In this document: positions 15,770 to 24,699 of the stretch, piece by piece
Layout: the number at the start of each line of letters is the position of its first letter
Numbering within the stretch: the stretch's first letter is position 1
Origin: QAMX01 sp964448855
GTDB lineage: Bacteria > Bacillota > Clostridia > Oscillospirales > QAMX01
NCBI GenBank assembly: GCA_964448855.1
Contig: CAYUXI010000015.1
Coordinates: 1 to 42,513 of the forward strand
Length of the DNA stretch: 42,513 nucleotides
Reading direction: 5' to 3'
Made by a program: the position numbers and the translations under genes
The notes under the pieces: generated by a model
What the model saw: the letters and a program-made list of their open reading frames with translations, nothing else
What the model was told of the DNA's origin: nothing
Database searches by the model: none

Positions 15770-15817
15770 AGTCGATTCTGCACCGGACAAAGCTCCGCGG
15801 CAGAATCGACTTTTTTT
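15770..15817 (+). terminator. Terminator of the pyr operon
   Basis: A perfect 12-base stem, AGTCGATTCTGC (15770-15781) with GCAGAATCGACT (15800-15811), is followed by seven T residues. It lies nine bases after pyrI and closes the operon. Confidence 0.92.
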
Positions 15818-15837
15818 GAATGCTTTGTATCTTCTGC

Positions 15838-15867
15838 TTGACAAGACAGACGAATTTCCTGTATAAT
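15838..15867 (+). promoter_or_regulatory. Promoter of the large lipoprotein gene
   Basis: TTGACA (15838-15843) and TATAAT (15862-15867) are 18 bases apart. They sit just past the pyr terminator and 35 bases before the lipoprotein start, so this gene is transcribed on its own. Confidence 0.8.
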
Positions 15868-15902
15868 GAACCTGTCCATCATTCATCAGAGGGGGAACGC
15901 GT

Positions 15903-18900
15903 ATGAAAAGAAGAAAGCGGATGCTTTTGCTGGCGCTGCTGGGCGGGCTGCTGCTGCTGGCCTCCTGCGCAACGAAGCAGGCTACGTATACCGGCGCGAA
16001 CGAGACGATGCAATCGCTGTTCGAGCTGGGACTGGTCGGAGATGGCGCACAGCTGGAAGCCAGTCGGGAGCTGACCTATGCGGAAGCCACCATGCTGGCC
16101 GCACGGGCTCATGCCGACATCCACCGGGAAACCATCGCCAAATCGCTCGGAAAATGGTACACCCCGTATTTGAATTACGCGAAAAAGCACGAGTTGATCG
16201 ATGAAATTCCGGACAATCCGGAACGGCCTGTGCTGCGGTATGAAGCCGCTGAAATGCTGGCAGCCGTATCGGAACCGGCGGAAATCAACGACATCCGCGC
16301 CATCCCGGATACGGCCGGAACCACATATGATGCTGCCGTTCTGAAGCTGTACCGCGCCGGTCTGACACTCGGCACAGACAGCCGCGGCAATTTCCTACCC
16401 GGCGGCAGCCTGACGGCCACCCAGGCGGCGGAATGGTATCTGCGGCTCTTTGGCAAGCAGCCGTGCCTGACGGGAACACTGGATCGGGTGACGGAGGATG
16501 ACGCCTACAATCTGGTGATCAATTCCTCCTGGAACGCCGTCAAGGAGGGGCTATCCTCCGGCTGGACACTGGACAACCGCGGCGGTGTGCCGCGCAATTC
16601 GCTGACTGGCGGCTACGGCACGCTGATCGATATCTCCACCGAAGCCGGGACGGCGCTGATTCGACATCTGAACCGCACGGAAACCGGCACTCTGTCGCTG
16701 TTTGCCCGCGTGGAAACAGACGGCGCGGACGGCGCCTATCTCGAATTCCGCAACGAAGCAGATGCTTCCGTCTGGCAGCTCATGACGATGGATGGCGCCT
16801 GGCAGTATCGGCAGGCCGACGGCAGCTATGTGCGCCTGACAGACCTGACGGCGGAGCAATTCGACATTCGGGCGGAGATCGACCTCGACAATGTCCGGAC
16901 GACGATCTCTGTGAATGGCGAAACACTGGGCACCTGGCCGCTGGCCGTCGAACCGGCAGACTGCAACGTCTACAACTTCCGCTTCGCCACGACAGAGGCG
17001 GGAACGCCCACCCTCGTCCCGATCGTCATCCAGATCGACGCCAACTACGCACTCAATGAAACGCTGACCTACCTGACCAATGAACAGCTGCCCGACTGGA
17101 CGCTGAATGCGGCAAAGGCGGATGCACTGGGCGGCGTGCTGACGCTGTCCGCAAACGGCGCGGCGTCCGTTTCGTTTGATCCGGTTCCCGGCAAGGCCGT
17201 CGCCGAATACTGGATGTTCTACTGCCGGGACGGCGCGACGCAGTGTACGATCGAAAGCGCGGGCAACCCGATCGTGAAGATTACGTCGAGTGAAACCGGG
17301 TTTGCGCTCAACGACACACGGGTTTACCCGTGTATCTATGATCAGCTCTGGTACCGCTTCCGGCTCGAATTCGATTTCGCGGCGCAGACGGTGCATCTGA
17401 AAATCAATGGCCGCGAAGTGGCCACAGCGCCCTTCACCGCCTATACGACCTCCATCGACCGCCTGGCGCTCCAAAATCCGGGCAAAACAGACGCCAGCTT
17501 CGACAACTTCAAGGTCTTTCGAACGTTCGAACGCGACGACTATGTGCCGGAACCGGTGGTTCCCGACAAGCAGACCGATTATCTGGTCGGCATGAACGTC
17601 TGCTCGCTCTGGCGCAACGGCGCACATTTCGGCTGGTCGTGCGTCTCGCCCTATGAAGACCCGCAGCCGGTTCTGGGCTACTATGATGAGGGCAATCCGG
17701 AAACCGCCGACTGGGAAATCAAATACATCGTGGAACACGGCGTCGATTTTCAGGCGTTCTGCATCTACATGGACAGCACCGATGCGCCGCAGCGCCCTGC
17801 AACCGAACACCTGTATAACGGCTTCATGAACGCGAAATACTCCGAGCTCACGAAATTCTGCGTGATCTGGGAATGCCAGAACGCCGGAAGCCCGACCTCC
17901 ATGGAGGAATGGAAAACCAACTACGTCCCGTACATGATTGAAAACTTCCTGAAGGATCCGCGCCACGTCACCATTGACAACCAGCTGCTCCTCTGCGTAT
18001 TCGGCAGCGACAGTCTGGCGGCGCGTTTGGGCGGGGCCGAGCAGGTCAAGGCGGCCTTTGCCTATCTCGAAGACGAGGTCCGAAAGCTCGGCTTCGACGG
18101 CATGATTTACCTGGCGTGCAGCACCCGTACCAGCCGGGAGCTGGCGGATATGGGCTTTGACGGCTGCTATGCATACAACTGGGGTACCGACGGCTATCAG
18201 CTGTCCTATACGCAGCAGTCGATTCTGAACAGCGCCCGACAGCAGAAGCGCGGCGTCTATACGGTGCCGACCATCAGCGTCGGCTTCAACAGCCTGCCGT
18301 GGCACGGCGTGCGCTATCCGATGATGAGCATGGACGATTATGCCGATGCGCAGGAATGGGTCAAAACCGAGTACCTGCCGACGTATGCCGAGGAAAGCTG
18401 GCAGAAGCAGCTCGTCATGCTCTCTACCTGGAACGAATACGGCGAAGGCACCTATCTCATGCCGACAACCGATGAGAAGGGCTTTGGCTATCTGGACGTC
18501 CTGCGCGAAGCGTATACCACCGCATCGGCGGATGCATCGCTGAATGTCGTGCCGACGGATGCGCAGCGTGCGCGAATCAACCGACTGTACCCGCAATACC
18601 TGCACCTCCTGCGCCAAAACGGCGAGGAGCATACACCGGTGGGCACCTCCAAGCTGGAAACCGTCCGCACGATCGACCTCCGGAACGAATCGGCGAGCCG
18701 TCTGAATGGAATCCGGAATGCGTCCCAAACCGCCGAAGGGCTGACCGGCGAAACGGAAACTGATGACGCGTCCATTGTCTTCAACAACATCGAGGCGCTT
18801 TCCCTCCCCGACGTGCAGTACATCCGGATTCGCGCCAGGCTGAAGCCGGGAACGGCTCTGCAGATCTTTTACACCACCAATACGGACAGCGAGTGGAACG

Positions 18901-19919
18901 AACGCAAAAGCGCGACATTTGCAGCGGCCGAAACCGAGGAATGGGTCGATTACTACCTCTCCACCGCACGACTGGAACGCTTCTTTGGCAAGCTGACCGC
19001 ATTCCGACTGGATCCCGGCAAAACGGCGGGACAGAGCTTCGCCATCCAGTCCATCGACTTCCTGCAGCTGAACCCGACGGGACAGCTGTCGGATACGATT
19101 CTGGTTGACACGAACCCGCTGACGCTTACCATCCGGCCGATGCTGAAGGCCGACGGCGAATGCTATGTGGCGTTTGAACCGGCAGCCGGTCTGGATTTCG
19201 CGCTGGGCTGCTACCATGAATGGGACGCGGATGAGCAGCGCCTGACGCTGTCCACCGTCCGCCACACGCTGACGTGCCAAGTCGGCTCCGATACCTATGA
19301 GCTGGACGGCGCGGAGAAAACGTGGTCGTCTCCGCTGGAATCGGTCAGGGGTCTGCCGCTGCTGCCGATTGAACGGCTCTGCCGGGCGCTGGAGCTGTCG
19401 TATGCGCTGGACGGCAACACCGTTTGCATTCAAACGGACGCGTTTGCGTACTACGAAGCACTGAATCGCGAAACCGTGCCCGGCCAATGGGAGTTTGAAA
19501 CCATGCTCGACACGGAGGGCTGGAACTCCTACAATATGTCGCTCACGGTGCGGGACGGATATCTGGCCTGCAAGACCACCACAAACGATCGCGATCCCAT
19601 CCTCTCGTACGGTGAAACGCTGAACCTGTCTGCCGCGGCCTTCACGGGCTTTGAATGCCGGGTGCGCTATCGATACAGCGGCGAGGCGCAATCGATCACG
19701 GTCTATTTCACAACGGATGCGGATGGCAACATGGACGAAACGAAGACGATTCGCATTCCCCTGAAGAGCAGCAATTCCGGCGGAGCATGGGAAACGTACC
19801 AGATCGACCTGACCCAGCTGCCGCAGTGGAACGGCGTGATTCACGAGCTCCGCTTCGACCCGTTCAATGCGGACGGACAAATGGAAATCGACTATCTCCG
19901 CTTCATCCCGAAAAAATAA
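15903..19919 (+). CDS. Large lipoprotein with SLH-like region and GH99/WbsX-like domain
   Basis: A 1338-residue exported lipoprotein. Residues 1-21 are a basic, hydrophobic signal peptide ending in the lipobox LASC, so Cys22 would be lipidated. Residues about 30-185 resemble S-layer homology repeats. Two beta-sandwich, lectin-like stretches follow (about 213-380 and 390-543). The core (about 558-873) resembles the WbsX/GH99-like family; it contains WNEYGEGTY with Glu845 and Glu848, matching the spacing of the two key Glu residues of GH99 endo-mannosidases. After it come a carbohydrate-binding-like region (920-1060), a copper-amine-oxidase-N-like stalk (1062-1183) and a second binding-like region (1196-1336). 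The start follows GAGGGGGAACGCGT. It has its own promoter and terminator. The likely role is surface processing or recognition of a glycan; the substrate is unknown and domain borders are approximate. Confidence 0.75.
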   Translation: MKRRKRMLLLALLGGLLLLASCATKQATYTGANETMQSLFELGLVGDGAQLEASRELTYAEATMLAARAHADIHRETIAKSLGKWYTPYLNYAKKHELIDEIPDNPERPVLRYEAAEMLAAVSEPAEINDIRAIPDTAGTTYDAAVLKLYRAGLTLGTDSRGNFLPGGSLTATQAAEWYLRLFGKQPCLTGTLDRVTEDDAYNLVINSSWNAVKEGLSSGWTLDNRGGVPRNSLTGGYGTLIDISTEAGTALIRHLNRTETGTLSLFARVETDGADGAYLEFRNEADASVWQLMTMDGAWQYRQADGSYVRLTDLTAEQFDIRAEIDLDNVRTTISVNGETLGTWPLAVEPADCNVYNFRFATTEAGTPTLVPIVIQIDANYALNETLTYLTNEQLPDWTLNAAKADALGGVLTLSANGAASVSFDPVPGKAVAEYWMFYCRDGATQCTIESAGNPIVKITSSETGFALNDTRVYPCIYDQLWYRFRLEFDFAAQTVHLKINGREVATAPFTAYTTSIDRLALQNPGKTDASFDNFKVFRTFERDDYVPEPVVPDKQTDYLVGMNVCSLWRNGAHFGWSCVSPYEDPQPVLGYYDEGNPETADWEIKYIVEHGVDFQAFCIYMDSTDAPQRPATEHLYNGFMNAKYSELTKFCVIWECQNAGSPTSMEEWKTNYVPYMIENFLKDPRHVTIDNQLLLCVFGSDSLAARLGGAEQVKAAFAYLEDEVRKLGFDGMIYLACSTRTSRELADMGFDGCYAYNWGTDGYQLSYTQQSILNSARQQKRGVYTVPTISVGFNSLPWHGVRYPMMSMDDYADAQEWVKTEYLPTYAEESWQKQLVMLSTWNEYGEGTYLMPTTDEKGFGYLDVLREAYTTASADASLNVVPTDAQRARINRLYPQYLHLLRQNGEEHTPVGTSKLETVRTIDLRNESASRLNGIRNASQTAEGLTGETETDDASIVFNNIEALSLPDVQYIRIRARLKPGTALQIFYTTNTDSEWNERKSATFAAAETEEWVDYYLSTARLERFFGKLTAFRLDPGKTAGQSFAIQSIDFLQLNPTGQLSDTILVDTNPLTLTIRPMLKADGECYVAFEPAAGLDFALGCYHEWDADEQRLTLSTVRHTLTCQVGSDTYELDGAEKTWSSPLESVRGLPLLPIERLCRALELSYALDGNTVCIQTDAFAYYEALNRETVPGQWEFETMLDTEGWNSYNMSLTVRDGYLACKTTTNDRDPILSYGETLNLSAAAFTGFECRVRYRYSGEAQSITVYFTTDADGNMDETKTIRIPLKSSNSGGAWETYQIDLTQLPQWNGVIHELRFDPFNADGQMEIDYLRFIPKK

Positions 19920-19928
19920 ATCCTGACG

Positions 19929-19961
19929 AAAAAATCCGACCGATAACCGGTCGGATTTTTT
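19929..19961. terminator. Bidirectional intrinsic terminator
   Basis: AAAAAATCCGACCG (19929-19942) pairs with CGGTCGGATTTTTT (19948-19961) around a 5-base loop. The A-run and T-run allow it to work for the lipoprotein gene on the plus strand and rsmA on the minus strand, which converge here. Confidence 0.9.
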
Positions 19962-19988
19962 GATGTCCAGCTGAAAAACAGGCTGCGC

Positions 19989-20831
19989 TCAGGAAACAGT
20001 GCTCCCGGTGGCTTCGCAGGCCAGCGCTTCCACCTCACTCAGCGACAGACTTTCGCCGCGCCGGGAGGAATCCAGCCCGCAGCGGCGCATGGCGTCGCAG
20101 ACATCCGGCATGGATTTCAGACAGTTGGCCAGCGTCTTGCGGCGCATGGCGAAAATCGCGGTGGCAATGGCCGAAAAACGCGCCTCCGCCGCATCCACCA
20201 GCGGCTTGCGCGGGACAAACTGCAAAACCGTGCTGTCTACCTTGGGCTGCGGATAAAAGCAGGAGCGCGGGACGGAGCAGACAGAGGTCACATCGGCGTA
20301 ATGGTGAACGAGCAGAGAAAAGAGACACCAGTTCTGGGAGCCGGGCGCACACAGCAGCTTGGCGGCCGCCTCCCGCTGAATCATCACCGTGACGCGCTCA
20401 AAGAGGCGGGACTCCAAAAGGCGAAGAATGGCCTTGGTCGTAATATAATAGGGCAGGTTGGCCGCCGCCACACGTCTCGTTTGTGGGAACTCCGCAAGGA
20501 GCGACGCGTAGTCCGCCTGCAGGGCGTCTCCGTGTACCAACCGGACATTTTCTTCGTCGGCCAGCGTTTTGTGCAGCACCGGAAAGAGCGCGTCATCCAG
20601 CTCCAAAGCAACCACCTGCCCGGCGCGTTCCGCCAGCGCACCGGTGAGCGCGCCAAAGCCCGGCCCGATTTCCAGAACAACGGTATCCGAATCCAGCCCG
20701 GCCCGTCCGACGATCGTTTCGATCACGTTCGGAGATACCAGAAAATTCTGTCCGAGACTTTTTGAAAACTGAAAGCCGAATTCGGCGCACAGCGATTGAA
20801 CCCGTTCGACGGTGCAGGGTTGCATGGTCAT
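19989..20831 (-). CDS. rsmA: 16S rRNA (adenine1518-N6/adenine1519-N6)-dimethyltransferase
   Basis: RsmA (KsgA) dimethylates two adjacent adenines near the 3' end of 16S rRNA and acts as a late checkpoint in small-subunit assembly. The roughly 280-residue protein shows KSLGQNFL at the N terminus, the SAM-binding VLEIGPGFGALT loop, acidic LELDDALFP and the catalytic NLPYYITT motif, then the C-terminal helical domain with FAMRRKTLAN. All are typical. Two starts are possible: ATG 20831 and ATG 20825. The AAGGA ribosome site is better spaced for the latter. It is transcribed divergently from the DUF4380-like gene. Confidence 0.95.
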   Translation of the reverse strand: MTMQPCTVERVQSLCAEFGFQFSKSLGQNFLVSPNVIETIVGRAGLDSDTVVLEIGPGFGALTGALAERAGQVVALELDDALFPVLHKTLADEENVRLVHGDALQADYASLLAEFPQTRRVAAANLPYYITTKAILRLLESRLFERVTVMIQREAAAKLLCAPGSQNWCLFSLLVHHYADVTSVCSVPRSCFYPQPKVDSTVLQFVPRKPLVDAAEARFSAIATAIFAMRRKTLANCLKSMPDVCDAMRRCGLDSSRRGESLSLSEVEALACEATGSTVS

Positions 20832-20863
20832 CCATCCTTCTTGCAGCGGTGTGATACCTGTAT

Positions 20864-20869
20864 ATTATA
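20864..20869 (-). promoter_or_regulatory. Extended -10 promoter element of rsmA
   Basis: On the minus strand TGGTATAAT provides an extended -10 box about 33 bases before the rsmA start. I see no good -35 box at 16-18 bases, so activity relies on the extended element. Confidence 0.5.
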
Positions 20870-20933
20870 CCATAGTCTGAACGGAAAAACAGCGGACAGA
20901 ACCGCCAAAGACGGAGAAATCTGCCGAGGTCGC

Positions 20934-20962
20934 TTGTTTTCGCCCGGACAGTGTGCTATAAT
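20934..20962 (+). promoter_or_regulatory. Promoter of the DUF4380-like gene
   Basis: TTGTTT (20934-20939) and an extended -10 TGCTATAAT ending at 20962 are spaced 17 bases. It faces away from the rsmA promoter about 70 bases to the left. Confidence 0.65.
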
Positions 20963-21001
20963 AAGAGCAGACAAACTGAGTTACAGGAGAGGAGCTTTTT
21001 T

Positions 21002-21937
21002 ATGGCACTTACATATCGTGAACAGGCCTACAAAACCTTTGGCCGTGTCCTTGCAATTGAAAATGGCGACATGGAACTGTATGTCACGCTGGATGTCGGC
21101 CCGCGGATTATCCGCTATGCGCTGCCCGGCGGTGAAAACTTCATGTTTGAAGACGTCAATGCGGAAATCGTGGAGCAGAGCGCTGCCTTCGATGCTCATT
21201 TTTATCCGGGCGCATACTGGCGCACATACGGCGGCCATCGCATCTGGCTCACGCCGGAAGCCAAACCGGATACCTACTATCCGGACAATGACCCCTGCAC
21301 CTATACCGTCAACGGCAACGTGATCACAGTGACACCGCCCGCACAGAAGGCTTCCCAGGTGGCGGAACGGCTGGTTCTGACCGTTCCGGAATCCGGAACG
21401 AGCGTGGTTGTCCGCGCAGAAGCGACCAACCTGGCCGACCACCCGCAGACCTTCGGCGTGTGGCAGATTTCGGTCATGTGCCCGAACGGCCTGGCGGTTG
21501 TCCCGCAGACCCTGCGGGATACGGGGCTGCTGCATAATCGCCGGATGTCCCTCTGGCCGTACTGCGAAATGAACGATGCGCGTGTTTACTGGGGCAAAAC
21601 GCTGTTCACACTGCGCCAGGATCCGAGCGCAGACCGCCCGTTCAAGGTCGGTACCTCCAACGAACGCGGCTTCGCAGCCTACCTCTGCCACAACGCCATG
21701 TTCGTCAAGCGTATGCCGTTCTACGCTGACGTCCCCTACCCGGATGACGGCTGCAACTTCGAAACCTACACCAACCCGCAGATTCTCGAGCTGGAAAGCC
21801 TTGGCAAGCTGGCACCGGTCGCACCGGGCGATACCGTCAGCTCGGAGGAGATCTGGTCACTGACGCCGAATGTCACGGCTCCCGATGCCTCGGACGAAGC
21901 CGCGCTGGCCGCCCTGCTGGACGCTTACATCGAATAA
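21002..21937 (+). CDS. DUF4380-like protein, probable mutarotase-type beta-sandwich
   Basis: A 311-residue soluble protein without signal peptide or membrane segment. The sequence, with LYVTLDVGPRIIRYALPGGENFMFE near the start and YWRTYGGHRIWLTPEA further on, resembles DUF4380 proteins, which have the galactose-mutarotase/aldose-epimerase fold (the GGHRxW segment is characteristic). The beta-rich remainder fits. No assay-based function is known to me for the family; a role in binding or interconverting a sugar is inferred from the fold only. The ATG at 21002 follows a GGAGAGGAG site. It has its own promoter, and the next gene also has one. Confidence 0.6.
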   Translation: MALTYREQAYKTFGRVLAIENGDMELYVTLDVGPRIIRYALPGGENFMFEDVNAEIVEQSAAFDAHFYPGAYWRTYGGHRIWLTPEAKPDTYYPDNDPCTYTVNGNVITVTPPAQKASQVAERLVLTVPESGTSVVVRAEATNLADHPQTFGVWQISVMCPNGLAVVPQTLRDTGLLHNRRMSLWPYCEMNDARVYWGKTLFTLRQDPSADRPFKVGTSNERGFAAYLCHNAMFVKRMPFYADVPYPDDGCNFETYTNPQILELESLGKLAPVAPGDTVSSEEIWSLTPNVTAPDASDEAALAALLDAYIE

Positions 21938-21998
21938 CGCCCAGACGCCGCGATTTTGCCAGCAAATGGGGCAATCGGCAAATATTTACGGTTTGTTA

Positions 21999-22027
21999 TT
22001 GATTTTGCCTGTGCAATGTGTTATAAT
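21999..22027 (+). promoter_or_regulatory. Promoter of the P-loop/phosphatase-like gene pair
   Basis: TTGATT (21999-22004) and TATAAT (22022-22027) are spaced 17 bases and lie 70 bases before the first gene. Confidence 0.75.
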
Positions 22028-22096
22028 AAAACTGCAAAAACAAAGGTTCCGTCAGCTCCGGCACAGCCCGGCATTACAGTAAAAGGAGAGGTTCCT

Positions 22097-22507
22097 ATGA
22101 TTAAATGCATCGTCGGCCTGAAAGGCTCCGGCAAAACCAAACAGCTGATTCAAATGGTCAATGAGACTGTCCAAAAAGAACACGGCAGCGTGATCTGCAT
22201 TGAACAGTCGCAAAAACTGACATATGATATTAACCATCATTGCCGCCTGATCGATACGGTGGATTACGCGATCTCCGGCTTTGAAGGATTTTATGGCTTC
22301 ATCTGCGGTCTGTTTGCACAGAACTACGATATCAGTACCATCTTTGTAGACAGTCTCTATAAAATTACCGGTAGCAGTGATCCGGAAGAAGCAAAGACGT
22401 TCTTCGAAAAGCTGGATGTCTTTGCCAAGAAAAACAACATCAACTTCATCATTACCATCAGCGCCGAAGCGGATGAACTCCCGGAAATCGCAAAACTGTA
22501 CCTGTAA
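22097..22507 (+). CDS. Small P-loop NTPase-like protein of unknown role
   Basis: A 136-residue cytoplasmic protein with a Walker A motif at its N terminus (GLKGSGKT, residues 7-14) and a hydrophobic strand ending in Asp that can act as Walker B (TIFVDSLYK). Between them are KLTYDINHHCRLID and a Gly/Phe-rich FEGFYGFICGL stretch. It is too short for a full helicase or kinase, and no partner domain is fused. Similar small proteins are common in clostridia and are often loosely named as ATP-binding proteins; I do not know a proven function. An AAAAGGAGAGG site precedes the ATG. It is followed 26 bases later by a phosphatase-superfamily gene without a promoter between, so the two are probably cotranscribed. 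Confidence 0.7.
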   Translation: MIKCIVGLKGSGKTKQLIQMVNETVQKEHGSVICIEQSQKLTYDINHHCRLIDTVDYAISGFEGFYGFICGLFAQNYDISTIFVDSLYKITGSSDPEEAKTFFEKLDVFAKKNNINFIITISAEADELPEIAKLYL

Positions 22508-22533
22508 CATCTCGAAAGTGAGGAAACATACTT

Positions 22534-23349
22534 ATGGCTGAACAGGCGAATACCATTCGCATCACACAAACCGCTGCAACCCTCGCAGCGATGCTGGGCA
22601 TCCCCGCACCCGCCGGTGCCGATGAACCGGAACAGATTATCCTCCACAAAGCGGAAAAAATCTGGAACGGCCAGAAAGCAGAGCGTCTGCTGATCTACAA
22701 CCCGGACGCCGTTGGCCTCTGGCTCTACCAGAAATATACGGCTCGTTTCGATCTCGTGCTGCAGAATGCACAGCTCGATCTGCCGGTCAGAAGCGTTATG
22801 CCGTCGGTGACGCCGGTCAACTTCGCTTCCATGTACTCCGGCGTGACCCCGGATGTCCACGGCATCCAGGCCTATGTCAGACCGGTTCTGCGCGTTGAAA
22901 CGCTGTACGATACCATGCTCGCCGCTGGCAAGCGCCCGGCCATCGTTTCCACGAAAAACGACAGCATCTCGCTGATCTTCCTGGAACGCAACATGGACTA
23001 CTACATCTACGATACGCCGGATGAGGTCAATGCAAAAGCCATCGAGCTGATGAAAGAAGACAAGTACGACCTGATCACCGTTTACAACGGCAACTACGAC
23101 GGCACCATGCACAAGTACGGCCCGGAATCGCCGGAAGCGCTGGCCGCTCTGGATCACAACGCAAAGGCCTACGCCACGCTGTGCGGCGTCGCCAACGAAG
23201 CATGGGCGAAGTACCGCTTTGCAACGGCCTACCTGCCGGATCACGGCTGCCACGAAATCGATGGCAACTGCGGCAGCCACGGCCTGGATATGCCGGAAGA
23301 CATGAATATCATCCACTTCTACGACTTCCACAATCCGGCCAACGCCTAA
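22534..23349 (+). CDS. Alkaline-phosphatase-superfamily phosphodiesterase-like protein
   Basis: A 271-residue protein of the type I phosphodiesterase/nucleotide pyrophosphatase branch of the alkaline phosphatase superfamily. Candidate metal ligands and nucleophile occur in the expected order: Asp58 (IYNPDAVG), Thr93 in PSVTPVNFASM as nucleophile, Asp189 and His193 (NYDGTMHKYG), Asp236-His237 (LPDHG) and His249 (GSHG). It has no signal peptide, so it would act in the cytoplasm on a phosphodiester or phosphonate that cannot be named from sequence. It is shorter than many relatives but has all core motifs. It is the second gene after the P-loop protein, with a ribosome site GTGAGGAAA, and is closed by a strong terminator. 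Confidence 0.7.
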   Translation: MAEQANTIRITQTAATLAAMLGIPAPAGADEPEQIILHKAEKIWNGQKAERLLIYNPDAVGLWLYQKYTARFDLVLQNAQLDLPVRSVMPSVTPVNFASMYSGVTPDVHGIQAYVRPVLRVETLYDTMLAAGKRPAIVSTKNDSISLIFLERNMDYYIYDTPDEVNAKAIELMKEDKYDLITVYNGNYDGTMHKYGPESPEALAALDHNAKAYATLCGVANEAWAKYRFATAYLPDHGCHEIDGNCGSHGLDMPEDMNIIHFYDFHNPANA

Positions 23350-23364
23350 ATCACCCTCTAAATC

Positions 23365-23401
23365 AAAAACGGACTGCCTGTAAAAGGCAGTCCGTTTTTT
23401 T
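23365..23401. terminator. Bidirectional intrinsic terminator
   Basis: AAAAACGGACTGCCT (23365-23379) pairs fully with AGGCAGTCCGTTTTT (23385-23399) around a 5-base loop, followed by two more T residues. It can serve the plus-strand phosphodiesterase-like gene and the converging aminotransferase gene. Confidence 0.92.
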
Positions 23402-23405
23402 GATG

Positions 23406-24605
23406 TCATGCATTGAAAACATACGCATCCAGCCGTCGGAAGGCTTCCTGCACCCGGGACAGCGGCAGAGCCAGGTTCATGCGAATGCTGGTGGGGTGGA
23501 AAAAGCTCCGGCCATCCTGCCACAGCACACCAACCTCGAAACCGGCCTGCATCAATTCGTCCATCGTTTTGCCGTGCGCCTTCAGCCAGCCGTCACAGTC
23601 GATAAAGAGCATATAGGTGCCCTGTGGCTTGCTGACCTCGACCCCGTCAAAATGGGTGCGGATGTACTCGACGGCAAAATCGATATTTCCCTTGATGACC
23701 TCGTTGAGCTCGTCCAACCACACCGTTCCCTCCGGCTTGTAGGCACCGATCAGACCGTACATGGAGAGCAGATTCATGTTGTTGTAGTGGCTCAAAGCGG
23801 ATTCCTTGTCCAGCTGTTCCCGGAGCCTGTCATCAAAAACGATATGGTAGGAGCCCACCAGCCCGGCCAGATTGAACGTCTTGGACGGGGCGAAAAAGCT
23901 CACAGTCCGCTTGCGGGCCACCTCGCCTACAGTCAGGGGACTGATGTATGCCACGCCGGGGCGAATCAAATCCGACCAGATTTCATCGTCAATCACGTAC
24001 ACATCGTACTTTTCGCACAGCTCATAGACCTTTTCCAACTCCCAACGCTCCCATACCCGGCCGCAGGGGTTGTGCGGGCTGCAAAAAATCATGGCGTGAA
24101 TGTGGTGCTTTTGGATTTTCTGCTCCATATCCTCAAAGTCCATGCGCCAGATGTTGTCCGCATCCTTGACCAGCGGACTGTGAACGGCTTGATAGCCGTT
24201 GCTCTTCAGCACCGAGGTAAACCCTATATAGGTCGGCGAATGAATCAGCACGTGATCTCCGCGGGAGCATAGGACGTTCAGCGCAGACACGACGCCGCCC
24301 AACACCCCGTTTTCATACCCGATGTGCTTGGCTTCCAGCCCCTCGAAACCGTGACGGCGCGTCTGCCAGCTGATGATAGCCTGTGTATATTCCTCGCGGG
24401 GCTCAAAATACCCGAAGCAGGGGTGCTGCGTCCGGCGAATGATCTCCTCCTGCACCGTCGGCACAACGGCAAAGTTCATATCTGCAATCCACATGGGGAT
24501 TTGATCAAAGCCGTCTTTCAGAGGCGGAAGGTTCAAAAAGGTGGGCTCCACGGCGATGGAATCCCAGCCATGGCGGTCAATGATGGAAGTGAAGTCATAG
24601 GTCAT
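23406..24605 (-). CDS. MalY/PatB-type PLP-dependent aminotransferase or C-S lyase
   Basis: A 399-residue fold-type I PLP enzyme. Its N-terminal pattern (PMWIADMNFAVVPTVQEEI, then CFGYFEP) is that of the MalY/PatB subgroup, which cleaves cystathionine or other C-S bonds and may also transaminate. The cofactor residues are present: Asn179 in SPHNPCGRVW, Asp206 in VIDDEIWSDL and Lys242 in APSKTFNLAG, the Schiff-base Lys. It looks active. Substrate could be cystathionine, cysteine or a cysteine conjugate; sequence alone does not decide. The start follows an AAAGGAA site. It lies 94 bases downstream of a MATE gene on the same strand without an evident promoter or terminator between, so cotranscription is likely. 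Confidence 0.85.
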   Translation of the reverse strand: MTYDFTSIIDRHGWDSIAVEPTFLNLPPLKDGFDQIPMWIADMNFAVVPTVQEEIIRRTQHPCFGYFEPREEYTQAIISWQTRRHGFEGLEAKHIGYENGVLGGVVSALNVLCSRGDHVLIHSPTYIGFTSVLKSNGYQAVHSPLVKDADNIWRMDFEDMEQKIQKHHIHAMIFCSPHNPCGRVWERWELEKVYELCEKYDVYVIDDEIWSDLIRPGVAYISPLTVGEVARKRTVSFFAPSKTFNLAGLVGSYHIVFDDRLREQLDKESALSHYNNMNLLSMYGLIGAYKPEGTVWLDELNEVIKGNIDFAVEYIRTHFDGVEVSKPQGTYMLFIDCDGWLKAHGKTMDELMQAGFEVGVLWQDGRSFFHPTSIRMNLALPLSRVQEAFRRLDAYVFNA

Positions 24606-24699
24606 GGGTTGTGGTTCCTTTCATTTGAGAATCGCGCTCCTGCAAACCGGAGCAATTGCCGAAAAAGACGCACGATGGAATCGCCGCAAGCAGGCCGCG

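Noticed and set aside
19956..23408. Shared 12-mer GACATCAAAAAA next to two terminators (19956-19967 and 23397-23408)
   Set aside because: Only two copies, half of each is the terminator A-run; chance similarity is sufficient.
24606..24699. Terminator or promoter between the MATE and PatB-type genes
   Set aside because: Only a 5-base GCTCC/GGAGC stem without a T-run is present, and no convincing -35/-10 pair.
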